From the NCBI GenBank assembly GCA_020634115.1, contig JACKCH010000011.1, positions 558,001 to 622,000 of the forward strand: a stretch of DNA of 64,000 bases, in the 5' to 3' direction. The translations under genes were made by a program, and so were the position numbers. This DNA comes from Anaerolineaceae bacterium (GTDB taxonomy: Bacteria; Chloroflexota; Anaerolineae; Aggregatilineales; Phototrophicaceae). Within the stretch, counting starts at the first letter, position 1; every line of letters starts with the position of its first letter. The notes beneath the pieces are model-generated. The model did no database searches. It saw nothing but the letters and a program-made list of their open reading frames with translations, and had not been told where the DNA came from. Shown piece after piece: positions 43,595 through 52,851 of this stretch.

Positions 43595-44425
43595 ATGCGC
43601 ATAACGACCAGTCTGTTCCTGATACTGGCTTTTGTGTTGGCGGGCTGCTTCCAGCAAGCAGGCGAGCCGCTTGACCAACCTGGCTCCGGGCAAAGTGTAC
43701 CGGGCGTCCTGCCATCTGCCACACCACTGCTGCCGAATAGCGATGGAGTGACGCCGAGCTTCCCGGCGACGGCGACACTGCCCGTACTGACTATCATTTC
43801 ACCCACTCAGAAGCCGATTGTACTGCCGACGGCGACTGATGAAACGCTCCCTACGCCACTGGCGCCGTCTGGTGAGGACGCCACAGCGGATACCGGGGGC
43901 AGCACGTTTATCACGCCGAGCAGTCCGTTAGGCCCGGTGACTGCCGAGCCGGTCACGCCAATACCATTCACTACGCCGACAGCAACTCCTTCCGGGTTGA
44001 TTACTCCCACCGCACTGCCGATTGTAAGCGACTCGGCAGATGGTTGTGTGTATGTGATCCAGCCAGGGGATAATCTGTTCCGTATCGCCGTGAATCATGA
44101 TATCACGCTGGATGAGCTGCGCGAAGCGAACCCGCAAATCGTGGGCGATCTGATTCAACCGGGTGACGAAATCAACATCCCCGGTTGCGGCGCAGGGACA
44201 GATACGGGCGAGACCACCACAACAGACACCGGCGAAAGCACCGATACGGGCGTCGTTGTTCCGACGGGTGGCACTACACATACTGTCCAGCGCGGCGAAA
44301 CCTTGTATTCGATTGCCCGCCAGTATGGGGTGACGGTGCAGGGCATCATTAACGCCAACACCCTGGCGAATCCCAATAATCTGACACCCGGCCAGGAACT
44401 CATCATCCCGCCGGTTGGCCCATAA
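43595..44425 (+). CDS. LysM-domain lipoprotein
   Basis: 276 residues from the ATG at 43595 (MRITTSLFLILAFVLAGC). The lipobox LAGC marks lipid attachment at Cys18. A long Pro/Thr-rich stretch follows (about 25-145). Then come two LysM domains, VIQPGDNLFRIAVNHDITLD and TVQRGETLYSIARQYGVTVQ, separated by a Thr/Asp/Gly linker. LysM binds N-acetylglucosamine-containing glycans such as peptidoglycan. The frame is open 41 codons upstream, but that part lacks signal features. RidA follows 16 bp later. Confidence 0.9.
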   Translation: MRITTSLFLILAFVLAGCFQQAGEPLDQPGSGQSVPGVLPSATPLLPNSDGVTPSFPATATLPVLTIISPTQKPIVLPTATDETLPTPLAPSGEDATADTGGSTFITPSSPLGPVTAEPVTPIPFTTPTATPSGLITPTALPIVSDSADGCVYVIQPGDNLFRIAVNHDITLDELREANPQIVGDLIQPGDEINIPGCGAGTDTGETTTTDTGESTDTGVVVPTGGTTHTVQRGETLYSIARQYGVTVQGIINANTLANPNNLTPGQELIIPPVGP

Positions 44426-44441
44426 AGGGTTGTGAAGGATT

Positions 44442-44840
44442 ATGGCACGCCAGAATATCGCATCCGGCGCACCCTGGGAAGCTATCGTCGGCTATTCACG
44501 GGCGGTACGGGTCGGGAACAGTGTGCATGTTTCCGGGACTGTTGCCAGCGATGCGGACGGGCAGGTGGTGGGTGCAGGCGACCCTTACGCGCAGGCCACC
44601 TACATTCTGCGGAAAATCGAAACGGCCTTAACCCAGGCGGGGGCGACAGTGGGTGATGTGGTGCGCACCCGCCTGTACGTGACGGACATCGGGCGCTGGC
44701 AGGAAGTGACCCGCGCTCATGCCGAGGTCTTCAGCGACATTCGCCCGGCGACAACGCTGGTCGCGGTGGCGGCGCTCATCAGCCCGGAATACCTGGTTGA
44801 AATCGAAGTAGATGCCCTCATCAGCACGGACGAGGGATGA
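44442..44840 (+). CDS. RidA/YjgF/YER057c-family protein
   Basis: 132 residues. Family landmarks: YSRAVRVGNSVHVSGTVASD, TRLYVTDI with the active-site Arg, and PATTLVAVAALISPEYLVEI, close to the classical C-terminal signature. RidA deaminates reactive enamine/imine intermediates made by PLP enzymes. Its stop overlaps the first bases of repeat copy B. Convergent with argB. Confidence 0.92.
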   Translation: MARQNIASGAPWEAIVGYSRAVRVGNSVHVSGTVASDADGQVVGAGDPYAQATYILRKIETALTQAGATVGDVVRTRLYVTDIGRWQEVTRAHAEVFSDIRPATTLVAVAALISPEYLVEIEVDALISTDEG

Positions 44841-44971
44841 TTGCATCCAAATCGGAACTTTGCATGGATGTTTTTCACCCCCTCTAAATCTCCCCCGCCA
44901 GCAGGGGCGACTTGTTGGTTCTGATTAGCAATCTCCCGCCCCGTTGACGGGGAGGGCTGGGGAGGGGTTTT
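44839..44971 (+). repeat. Dispersed intergenic repeat, copy B
   Basis: Same orientation as copy A: GATTGCATCCAAATCGG, CCCCCTCTAAATCTCCCCC, GGGGCGACTTGTT, and a palindromic arm CCCGCCCCGTTGACGGGG. It fills the whole gap between two convergent genes and touches both stop codons, so it may act as a bidirectional terminator. Confidence 0.8.
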
Positions 44972-45719
44972 ACGCCACAAAAACCGTGCCGCTGCCGGAA
45001 CGCACGCCTGCCAGATTGGTGATGACCACCTGCGGCACGCCCCGCGCTAACGCCTGGAGCGCCGTCTGCACTTTGGGGATCATCCCGCCGAAAATCGTGC
45101 CGTCCTCGATGAGTGTCTGGGCTTCGGCAGCCGTCAGGCGGGAAACCGGCTGTCCATCCACCAGCACGCCCGGCACATTCGTCACGAAAATCACCCGTTC
45201 GGCCTGGGTCGCAGCGGCCACCGCCCCGGCCACATGGTCGGCATTCACGTTGTAGTTGCTCTCTGTTCCCAGGCAGATCGGCGCTATCACTGGCGTGATA
45301 CCCCGCGCCAACAGGTCGAGCAGCGCTGCGCCGTTCACCTGTGCCACGCTCCCGGTAAAGCCCATCTCGTGGTCGGCGTGCTGCATCGGCACCGCCCGGA
45401 CAATCCCCCGATCCGCGCCGCTCATCCCCAGGGCGTCCACCCCGCCGTTTACCAGGATACGCACGAGCCGTTTATTCACCACACCGCACAGCACCATCTC
45501 AACCACCGCCAGCGATGCTGCATCCGTGATGCGAACTCCGTCCACGTAACGCGGTTGGATGCCCATCTGCTGCTGCAAAGCCGAAATCTCCTTGCCGCCG
45601 CCATGCACAATGATGACCGGGGCGTTGATCGCCGCTACTACTGCCGGGAGCGCCGCCAGGAAGGCCGGATCGTCTATTTCGTTGCCACCAATTTTGATGA
45701 GAACAGGTTGTTGAGTCAT
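44970..45719 (-). CDS. argB: Acetylglutamate kinase (amino-acid kinase family)
   Basis: 249 residues. Motifs: LIKIGGNEID, VHGGGKEISALQQQMG, GIVRAVP, the conserved region VAQVNGAALLDLLARGITPV and ITNLAGVRSGSGTVFVA at the C-terminus. The second step of arginine synthesis is phosphorylation of N-acetylglutamate. The LysW-linked aminoadipate kinase LysZ is close in sequence and remains an alternative, since Chloroflexota can use LysW pathways. No other arg or lys genes are nearby to decide. The C-terminus abuts repeat copy B. Confidence 0.85.
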   Translation of the reverse strand: MTQQPVLIKIGGNEIDDPAFLAALPAVVAAINAPVIIVHGGGKEISALQQQMGIQPRYVDGVRITDAASLAVVEMVLCGVVNKRLVRILVNGGVDALGMSGADRGIVRAVPMQHADHEMGFTGSVAQVNGAALLDLLARGITPVIAPICLGTESNYNVNADHVAGAVAAATQAERVIFVTNVPGVLVDGQPVSRLTAAEAQTLIEDGTIFGGMIPKVQTALQALARGVPQVVITNLAGVRSGSGTVFVA

Positions 45720-45962
45720 GAATTATTCCTTTGAGATTATGCCGGTTATCCGCCGTTGGGTTAGACGATTCAAACGGCACCGTCAGGCGGGCGACTTGCC
45801 CTATTCTCACTCAGAACTTACACTGATAAGTAGGGTTTAAACCAATCAATATATCAGCTCCGAGTTGCCAGCTGACAGCTTTTAACCGTTAGCCAGAAAG
45901 CCTAAATAACAGGCTAAGATGCTAAATAGCTTGATGAATATCACGCACTTAAGGATATTGGA

Positions 45963-47675
45963 ATGAGACGCTTCCGTCCACAGATGATTTTGCTGCTGTT
46001 CGCCGCCTTGCTGCTGGCCGCTCCGCTGGCCTTTGCGCAGGATACCTTCGGGTTGGACAGCCAGGCTTTTTCGACCTGGCAGACAGCCTGGGCGAATACC
46101 TTGCAGGCTCGCTCGTTTCATTTTGACACTCACCTGGAACTCCAAGCCACCAGCGCCGGGGAGTCGGTCGGGCTGGTGCTAGATGGGAATGGTGAAATCA
46201 TCACCGGCAGTGACCCCCAACTGCGCGTCAGCCTGACCGGGACGGCGGAAAATATCCCGGATGTACCGGCCTCCTTCCAGATCGAACTGCGCGTGGTCAA
46301 CGGCATTGGTTATGTGCGGGGGACCGACCTCACCACCGGAGCTTCACAGGGGTGGCAGCAAGCGCCGATGGATGCGGTGATGGCGTCACTTTCCGAACTG
46401 CTCAACAGCGCTGGCACGGATACGAACGGAATCACACTGGAACGCCTGCGCAGCAGCCTGGAGCTGCTCGCCCCGGCGACATTTATCCGCCTGTCCAGCC
46501 TGCCAGATGCACCCAGCGCCGGGACACTGGCTGGCCCGCACTTCGGCGTGGATGTGGATTTTCTGGAGTTGTTCGCCTCGCCCGGTTTTAACCAGATGCT
46601 GAATCAGCTTCTAGCAGATGTCCCGGCGATTGCGAATCTCCCGGCGGGGCAACGGGCGCTGATCGGCACACTGGCCGGGACGATGTTCTCGGATTCCGCC
46701 GCGCACCTGGAAACCTTTATTGGCGGTGACCAGTACGTTCACCGTATCACAGCAGATATCGGCCTGAATATCAATCCTTCTGTTCTGGGAGTCGACGGCG
46801 ACCCGACAAACATCATGTTCCAGGGGAGTGTCATGCTGGTGGATTTCAACGCGCCGTTCCCCATCAGGCCGCCGGAAGACCTCGCTGTGGGTAATCCTCC
46901 CGGCCAACTGCTCCCAACCCTCGTTCCGCCGACGGCCATCCCAGTGCAAACCCAACCCCAGCCGGGCACACCGACTCTGCAACCCGGCGTACCATTCACG
47001 GTTGAACTCGACGGACGTAATCCGGCTGAATTGGTCTACCCGGTGGAATCCCCCCAGACCGTGACGTTTATCGCCCATTCGCCGGATGGAAACGTGGATA
47101 CACTGCTCAGGGTATTCGCGCCGGATGGTAGCCTGCTTTCGGAAAATGACGACCTGGCAAATGGCCGTCCTGACCTCCTCAGCACGGATTCGGTGATCCC
47201 AGAGCTGGCGCTTTCACAAACAGGGCTGTATCGGATTGTGGTAGACAGCTTCACCGGGATTAATGTCGGGCCAGTGGAAATCCTCGTCGAAGTCCCCGAA
47301 GGTTCGGTGATCGAGCGCCCCACCCAGTCGGGTGGGGATTTCCAGCCCGTTCCACCGGACATCAAATATGTGATTCCCGGCCAGTCGATGCGAATCTATA
47401 TCCCCGACGGCCACCTGGATTTTCTACTTGTCCTGGAAGGAAATGGTCGGGTGACGGTCAGTGCGAATCGCCTGGATAACGTGTTTGACCCGCTGCTGGA
47501 AGTGCGTGATGCCCAGGGCAATATCCTGGTGAGTAACGACGACGCCAATAACGGCACCCGTAACGCCCTGATCGCGGACTGGCAGCCGCCCACGCCCGGC
47601 GTGTACACCGTGCGTGTGAGCAGTTTCACCGGCGCGGATGCCGGTGGAGTCGAATTGATCGTGGACATCCGGTAA
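45963..47675 (+). CDS. Secreted protein with beta-clam-like N-terminus and two PPC domains
   Basis: 570 residues. Signal peptide MRRFRPQMILLLFAALLLAA, cleavage near AFAQ. Residues about 35-300 form an amphipathic beta-rich domain (FHFDTHLELQATSAGESVGL) reminiscent of lipoprotein LppX/LprG-like folds. A Pro-rich hinge follows (about 312-345). Then come two PPC-type beta domains, the first with LRVFAPDGSLLSENDD and the second with LLEVRDAQGNILVSNDD. PPC domains usually serve surface attachment or stability of exported proteins. Function unknown. Confidence 0.8.
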   Translation: MRRFRPQMILLLFAALLLAAPLAFAQDTFGLDSQAFSTWQTAWANTLQARSFHFDTHLELQATSAGESVGLVLDGNGEIITGSDPQLRVSLTGTAENIPDVPASFQIELRVVNGIGYVRGTDLTTGASQGWQQAPMDAVMASLSELLNSAGTDTNGITLERLRSSLELLAPATFIRLSSLPDAPSAGTLAGPHFGVDVDFLELFASPGFNQMLNQLLADVPAIANLPAGQRALIGTLAGTMFSDSAAHLETFIGGDQYVHRITADIGLNINPSVLGVDGDPTNIMFQGSVMLVDFNAPFPIRPPEDLAVGNPPGQLLPTLVPPTAIPVQTQPQPGTPTLQPGVPFTVELDGRNPAELVYPVESPQTVTFIAHSPDGNVDTLLRVFAPDGSLLSENDDLANGRPDLLSTDSVIPELALSQTGLYRIVVDSFTGINVGPVEILVEVPEGSVIERPTQSGGDFQPVPPDIKYVIPGQSMRIYIPDGHLDFLLVLEGNGRVTVSANRLDNVFDPLLEVRDAQGNILVSNDDANNGTRNALIADWQPPTPGVYTVRVSSFTGADAGGVELIVDIR

Positions 47676-47700
47676 GCCAATTTGTGAGGCATTTCCACGT

Positions 47701-47724
47701 GGGGGCGTGACCCATCATGCCCCC
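47701..47724 (+). terminator. Hairpin downstream of the PPC protein gene
   Basis: GGGGGCGTGA and TCATGCCCCC form a 10-bp stem (one G-T) with loop CCCA, 26 bp after the stop. No T-run, so termination is only likely, not certain. Confidence 0.5.
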
Positions 47725-47814
47725 GCCCGCCCGGTAGACGACCACAACCAAACACCTGTACAGAGTTTTCTTTTGATTCAACGAATCCAATTGCCCTACC
47801 CCCAGGCCGCCTGA

Positions 47815-47843
47815 GATAGCACCACTGACTAAATTGTGCTATC
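47815..47843. promoter_or_regulatory. Inverted repeat upstream of katG, candidate operator
   Basis: GATAGCAC (47815-47822) and GTGCTATC (47836-47843), with centres 21 bp apart (two helical turns), about 165 bp before the katG ATG. The spacing fits a dimeric regulator. Which one is unknown. Confidence 0.45.
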
Positions 47844-48007
47844 CTCTCCTAACTCCTGCCTGGTCTGTTCGAGCGAACCACCACAGGTTCATTTCCTACA
47901 GAGACTATGTGGGATCGTAACATCAACCCGTTGACTCCAGACGCAGTGAATCCGTCTTATTCGTAGCAATATGGTGTATCAGTTGAAATAACGAAAGGAT
48001 CATCCTG

Positions 48008-50179
48008 ATGAGTGAAGATGGCAAATGCCCGGTAGCACATGGTGGCACATCCAACCGGGACTGGTGGCCGAACCAGTTGAATCTCAATATTCTTCGTCAA
48101 CATTCTCGCCTGAGTAATCCGATGGACGAAGATTTCAATTATGCCGAGGAATTCAAGAAACTTGACCTGGCAGCAGTCAAGCAAGACCTGTATGCCCTGA
48201 TGACCGATTCGCAACCGTGGTGGCCGGCGGATTATGGACACTACGGGCCGCTTTTTATCCGCATGGCCTGGCACAGTGCCGGCACATACCGCACCGGTGA
48301 TGGTCGCGGCGGTGCGGGGTCGGGCAACCAGCGTTTTGCCCCCCTCAACAGTTGGCCTGACAACGTGAACCTCGACAAAGCTCGTCGCCTGCTGTGGCCG
48401 ATCAAGCAGAAATACGGCAAGAAAATCTCCTGGGCTGACCTGATGATTCTCGCGGGCAACTGTGCCCTTGAGTCGATGGGATTCAAGACGTTCGGTTTCG
48501 CTGGCGGGCGCGAGGACATCTGGGAGCCGGAGGAGGACGTATATTGGGGTTCTGAGGCCGAATGGTTGGGGGATAAACGCTATTCCGGCGACCGTGAACT
48601 CGAAAATCCCCTGGCGGCGGTGCAGATGGGGCTGATCTACGTCAACCCGGAAGGCCCGAACGGGAACCCCGACCCGGTTGCTTCTGGTCGTGATGTCCGC
48701 GAGACGTTCGCCCGGATGGCGATGAATGATGCTGAAACCGTCGCGCTGGTGGCCGGTGGGCATACCTTCGGCAAGTGTCATGGCGCGGGCGATGTGACGC
48801 TGGTCGGCCCGGAACCTGAAGCTGCTGGCATTGCCGAGCAGGGTCTGGGCTGGCACAGCCGTTATGGTAGCGGTATGGGCGGTGATACCATCGGAAGCGG
48901 CATTGAGGGCGCGTGGAAGCCCAACCCGACTAAATGGGATATGGGCTATCTGAATACCCTGTTCAAATACGAGTGGGAGCTGGTTAAAAGCCCGGCAGGC
49001 GCGAACCAATGGCTGGCGAAGGATGTGGCTGAGGAAGATATGGTCGTGGACGCCCATGACCCTTCCAAAAAGCATCGGCCAATGATGACGACAGCCGACC
49101 TCTCGCTGCGTTACGACCCCATCTTCGAGCCGATTGCCCGGCATTTCCAGCAGCATCCAGAGGAATTCGCGGATGCCTTCGCACGGGCGTGGTTCAAGCT
49201 GACGCACCGTGACATGGGGCCGCGTTCGCGCTACCTCGGCCCGGAAGTTCCGGCAGAGGAATTGATCTGGCAAGACCCGCTGCCTGCAATAGATCACAAG
49301 CTGATTGATGCGCAGGACATTGCGGCGCTCAAGGCGAAGATTCTGGCTTCAGGACTTACGGTTTCTCAATTGGTTGCGACGGCCTGGGCATCTGCGTCCA
49401 CTTTCCGAGGTTCGGATATGCGCGGCGGGGCGAACGGCGCGCGCATTCGGCTATCACCCCAAAAGGATTGGGCGGTCAACCAACCGGCTCAATTGCAGTC
49501 TGTCCTGGCGATATTTGAGAAAATCCAGAAGGACTTCAACCGCGCCCAATCCAACGGGAAGCAAGTCTCCCTGGCTGACCTGATCGTTCTGGGTGGCTGC
49601 GCCGGAGTCGAACAAGCGGCGAAAAATGCGGGTTACGCTGTGACCGTTCCCTTCACACCGGGTCGCACCGATGCGTCGCAGGAGCAGACCGACGTGGAAT
49701 CCTTCGCCGTGTTGGAACCGATTGCGGATGGTTTCCGCAATTACCTCAAGCGTCAATATAGCGTCTCCGCTGAGGAAATGCTGGTGGATCACGCGCAACT
49801 GCTGACGCTGACCGCCCCTGAGATGACCGTTCTGGTGGGCGGGATGCGCGTCCTGGGTGCCAACTTCGGAGGGTCGCAGCATGGTGTCTTTACCAAACAC
49901 CCGGGGACACTTACCAATGACTTCTTCGTGAATCTGCTGGACATGCGGACGGCCTGGGCGGCCACTTCGGAAGATGAAGCCGTATTCGAGGCACACGACC
50001 TTACAACCGGCGAACGCAAGTGGACAGGCACGCGCGTGGATCTCGTCTTCGGCTCAAACTCCCAACTCCGGGCGCTGGCGGAAGTCTACGGCTGTGTGGA
50101 TGCACAGGCGAAATTCGTCCATGATTTCGTGGCGGCCTGGGATAAGGTCATGAATCTGGATCGCTTCGACCTGGCCTGA
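48008..50179 (+). CDS. katG: Catalase-peroxidase
   Basis: 723 residues; AAAGGAT 7 nt upstream. The N-terminal haem domain has the distal residues R85, W88 and H89 in RMAWHSAGTYR, Y211 in LIYVNPEGPNG and M237 in RMAMNDAE. W88-Y211-M237 would form the Trp-Tyr-Met cross-link needed for catalase activity. The proximal His is H252 in GGHTFGKCHG. The C-terminal half is the usual non-haem duplicate. It breaks down hydrogen peroxide in the cytoplasm. Apparently monocistronic, with a dyad upstream. Confidence 0.97.
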   Translation: MSEDGKCPVAHGGTSNRDWWPNQLNLNILRQHSRLSNPMDEDFNYAEEFKKLDLAAVKQDLYALMTDSQPWWPADYGHYGPLFIRMAWHSAGTYRTGDGRGGAGSGNQRFAPLNSWPDNVNLDKARRLLWPIKQKYGKKISWADLMILAGNCALESMGFKTFGFAGGREDIWEPEEDVYWGSEAEWLGDKRYSGDRELENPLAAVQMGLIYVNPEGPNGNPDPVASGRDVRETFARMAMNDAETVALVAGGHTFGKCHGAGDVTLVGPEPEAAGIAEQGLGWHSRYGSGMGGDTIGSGIEGAWKPNPTKWDMGYLNTLFKYEWELVKSPAGANQWLAKDVAEEDMVVDAHDPSKKHRPMMTTADLSLRYDPIFEPIARHFQQHPEEFADAFARAWFKLTHRDMGPRSRYLGPEVPAEELIWQDPLPAIDHKLIDAQDIAALKAKILASGLTVSQLVATAWASASTFRGSDMRGGANGARIRLSPQKDWAVNQPAQLQSVLAIFEKIQKDFNRAQSNGKQVSLADLIVLGGCAGVEQAAKNAGYAVTVPFTPGRTDASQEQTDVESFAVLEPIADGFRNYLKRQYSVSAEEMLVDHAQLLTLTAPEMTVLVGGMRVLGANFGGSQHGVFTKHPGTLTNDFFVNLLDMRTAWAATSEDEAVFEAHDLTTGERKWTGTRVDLVFGSNSQLRALAEVYGCVDAQAKFVHDFVAAWDKVMNLDRFDLA

Positions 50180-50210
50180 TTGCCGGGGAAAACGAGCGCA
50201 ATACACCATT

Positions 50211-50245
50211 TGTAGCGGGGGCAACCACGTCGGGTTGCCCCTACA
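50211..50245. repeat. Short palindromic hairpin, REP-like
   Basis: TGTAG-C-GGGGGCAACC pairs with GGTTGCCCCTACA around loop ACGTCG. It follows katG by 32 bp and could also end that transcript. Confidence 0.6.
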
Positions 50246-50354
50246 GAATCGTACTAAACCGGGGTGGCGCGGACAACTTTTTACATCCGCGCAACACCCG
50301 GGTAACACATTTGGGACTACAATCAGGTATCGCACATGATTGGAGAACCACACC

Positions 50355-50852
50355 ATGTTCCAACGCCTCACCTTGTTTTTCCTGGCTGCGATCAGCCTCG
50401 CGGCCTGCAATTTCGGGAGTGTCAGCGTCGAGCGCAACGCCGACGGCACAGCGGAAGTGATCGTCAGCCTCACCGAGTCGGAAGTCAATACCGCTATTCA
50501 GACCGTCTTGACAAATATGGGCAATCCCCTGCTGCGCAACCCCAGCGTAGACCTGCAACCCGGCCAGATCGTGATTGCGGGCGAACATGATCGCGCCGAT
50601 GGGGGAGGCCGTGTCTCCGGCACGGTGACGATGACGCTTTCGGTGGTGAACGGCTCAATTCAGGCGCAGGTGACGAACGCGACTTTCGAGGGCTGGGATG
50701 TCTCCGATGCCCGCATTCAGGAGTTCAACCAGCAGTTGGCCGAGCGCCTCAGCGGACGCGCCCGCCAGGATAACCCGCGTGCGACCCTGAGCAGTATCAA
50801 CATCACCGATACCACTCTGGAAGTGCATATCACGGTACAAACCCAGCGGTAA
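50355..50852 (+). CDS. Small lipoprotein of unknown function
   Basis: 165 residues from the ATG at 50355 (GGAG 9 nt upstream). Signal sequence MFQRLTLFFLAAISLAAC with lipobox LAAC. The mature part alternates short beta-like strands and ends with LSSINITDTTLEVHITVQTQ. The segment LTESEVNTAIQTVL suggests a lipid-binding-like beta-sheet plus helix layout, but I do not recognise a family. No partner is evident. Confidence 0.75.
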   Translation: MFQRLTLFFLAAISLAACNFGSVSVERNADGTAEVIVSLTESEVNTAIQTVLTNMGNPLLRNPSVDLQPGQIVIAGEHDRADGGGRVSGTVTMTLSVVNGSIQAQVTNATFEGWDVSDARIQEFNQQLAERLSGRARQDNPRATLSSINITDTTLEVHITVQTQR

Positions 50853-50867
50853 AGCGTATTATGGTAG

Positions 50868-50889
50868 GGGCAGGCCGATGTGCCTGCCC
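50868..50889. repeat. Short palindromic hairpin, REP-like
   Basis: GGGCAGGC, loop CGATGT, GCCTGCCC: a perfect 8-bp stem preceded by GTAG, 15 bp after the lipoprotein stop. Confidence 0.55.
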
Positions 50890-50918
50890 AAAGACGCCTG
50901 GCAATGTACCCCAACCAC

Positions 50919-50946
50919 CTGACATTGCCGGTGACTGTGGTACAAT
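50919..50946 (+). promoter_or_regulatory. Promoter of the four-PPC lipoprotein gene
   Basis: CTGACA (50919-50924), 16 bases, TACAAT (50941-50946). One mismatch to consensus in each hexamer; 39 bases before the GTG start. Confidence 0.6.
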
Positions 50947-50985
50947 CGGCGCTGGTTTCAGCAGTTCACGGGAGCGCGTCGTATC

Positions 50986-52842
50986 GTGCGGTGGTTTATC
51001 CTGACTCTGGTGCTGATCCTCACAGCCGCCTGCCAGCCAAGCGCGGTCACACCGGAGCAGCTCCCCCCCTTAATGCAACTCATTGACTTCTGGAAACCCG
51101 TCACCGGGACACTGGCGGTGGGTGAAACGCACCTGTGGCAGTTTGTCGGCGGAGCAGGCGACCCGATCAGCGCCCGAATTACGCATCAGGGCGGAGCGGT
51201 CACGCTGTCCCTGTTAGATAACAACGGGACACGTTTAGACCAGGGCAACTCCTTGCAAGTCATCCTCCCGGCGGACGGCCTTTACCGCCTTCAGGTGCAG
51301 GATACCGGGCTGGAAGCCGCCACCTACGAACTGGGGCTGGGCTACACGGATCGTCCCAACCCGGCGGACGCCACGCCAACCCCACTGCCGCAGGTCGTGG
51401 GCATCCCCACGCCGACGCCTCCCTATTACGCCACACTCGGCACATTTGTCGGGCGCATCGCCAGCGGTGAAACCCGTAACGGGACGCTGGCCGATTCTGC
51501 CGAACGGCATGTCTATACCTTTGAAGGGACTACCGGAACCAGCGTCACGCTGCGGATGGGGCGCGTTTCTGGCGCGATTGACCCGGTTATAACGCTGTAC
51601 GCCCCGGATGCGAGTGTCATCGCACTGGACGACAACAGCGGTGGGGATCGTGAGGCCGTACTCCGCAATATCCGGTTGTTCCAGGATGGCCTGTATAGTG
51701 TGCAGGTGAGCGGGGCAGGTTTCCCCGGCGACTATACCTTGAGTCTGTTGGCTGGGGCGCAGCCCTTCCCGGTGACGCCCACGATTATCGCGCCGGTTCT
51801 CCCCACCAGTACGCCAGAAGCCCTGACGCCCACGCTCGCGCCTGCCTACAACAACGCCACACTGGAAGACCATGTCCCGCTGACGGGGAGTCTGGCGCGT
51901 CCGGGGGATTTCGCCCGTTTCCTGGTCTATGCCAGCGCCGGGGAGATCATTACTATCGGCGTTCGGCCTCTGTCCGGCTCGACCCTCCAACCAAAAATCG
52001 AACTGGTCGCCCCATCGGGTGCGCCTGTCGCCTCTGCCACCGCCGCTGCGAATGGTGTGGCGCTCCTCCAGGGGTATCCGGTCACGACCAGCGAAGAGAG
52101 CGCCTATCAGGTGATTCTCACGGTGGGCGATACGGTTGGCGCGTACCAAATCGGGTTTGGTCGAGGTGAAACTTATGATGATTTGCGCCGGGGTGACGCC
52201 GCGCCGGATGCGCTCTACAGTGAAATTCTGCCAGAGCGCGGGCTGCGCGACGTGTGGAGTGTGTACCTGAACACGGGGGATGTGATTACCGCCGCCGTCA
52301 CGACGGAATCCGCCACGTTTGACCCGGTTTTAGAACTGGTCGCGCCGGATGGGTCGGTACTGGCTGCTGACGACAACAGCGGCGGGGGACGGAATGCCCT
52401 GGTGAGCGCCAGCCGCGCTCCGGTTTCCGGCCTGTATCACCTGCGTGTCGCCGGAGTGGATGGCGCTGCCGGGAGCTATACGCTGGTATGGCGCTACGTC
52501 AACCTCGCCCCGACAGCGACTCCCTTCCCGGCGCTGCTTCCGGTGCTGGCGGCGGATGGTTTCGTGGGCGATGAGGCCTACGCCTTTTACCCGTTCCAGG
52601 GACTCGCCGGGCAGTCGGTGCGCATTGAGGTGATTGCCCGCCCTGGCAGTGATTTCGACCCGGTAGCCGCGCTCATCGCCCCGGATGGGTCGGAGATCGC
52701 CACCGGGGATGACAGCGAAGGCGACCTGAATCCGCGTTTCATCGCCAGCCTGCCCACCGATGGCACGTACACCGTCCGCGTGACTGGATACTTGAGCAGC
52801 GGCGCATTTACCGTAACCGTAGACCGTTTAGTAACCCCATAA
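50986..52842 (+). CDS. Lipoprotein with four PPC-type beta domains
   Basis: 618 residues from a GTG start. Signal sequence MRWFILTLVLILTAAC with lipobox TAAC. Four to five PPC-like units follow, each with a D-P-x-(I/L) ... APDGS ... DDNSGG core (for example ITLYAPDASVIALDDNSGG and LELVAPDGSVLAADDNSGG), joined by Pro/Thr linkers. No enzymatic domain. Likely a surface scaffold or adhesin-like protein. The downstream gene starts 9 bp later and is probably cotranscribed. Confidence 0.85.
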   Translation: MRWFILTLVLILTAACQPSAVTPEQLPPLMQLIDFWKPVTGTLAVGETHLWQFVGGAGDPISARITHQGGAVTLSLLDNNGTRLDQGNSLQVILPADGLYRLQVQDTGLEAATYELGLGYTDRPNPADATPTPLPQVVGIPTPTPPYYATLGTFVGRIASGETRNGTLADSAERHVYTFEGTTGTSVTLRMGRVSGAIDPVITLYAPDASVIALDDNSGGDREAVLRNIRLFQDGLYSVQVSGAGFPGDYTLSLLAGAQPFPVTPTIIAPVLPTSTPEALTPTLAPAYNNATLEDHVPLTGSLARPGDFARFLVYASAGEIITIGVRPLSGSTLQPKIELVAPSGAPVASATAAANGVALLQGYPVTTSEESAYQVILTVGDTVGAYQIGFGRGETYDDLRRGDAAPDALYSEILPERGLRDVWSVYLNTGDVITAAVTTESATFDPVLELVAPDGSVLAADDNSGGGRNALVSASRAPVSGLYHLRVAGVDGAAGSYTLVWRYVNLAPTATPFPALLPVLAADGFVGDEAYAFYPFQGLAGQSVRIEVIARPGSDFDPVAALIAPDGSEIATGDDSEGDLNPRFIASLPTDGTYTVRVTGYLSSGAFTVTVDRLVTP

Positions 52843-52851
52843 AGGTTGTTT

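Noticed and set aside
45720..45960. A possible leader-peptide attenuator before argB
   Set aside because: A short GGGC/GCCC hairpin is present, but no Arg-rich leader, no T-run and no competing stem could be found.
47957..49297. A 446-codon minus-strand frame opposite katG
   Set aside because: katG on the plus strand has all catalytic residues; the opposite frame has no family features.
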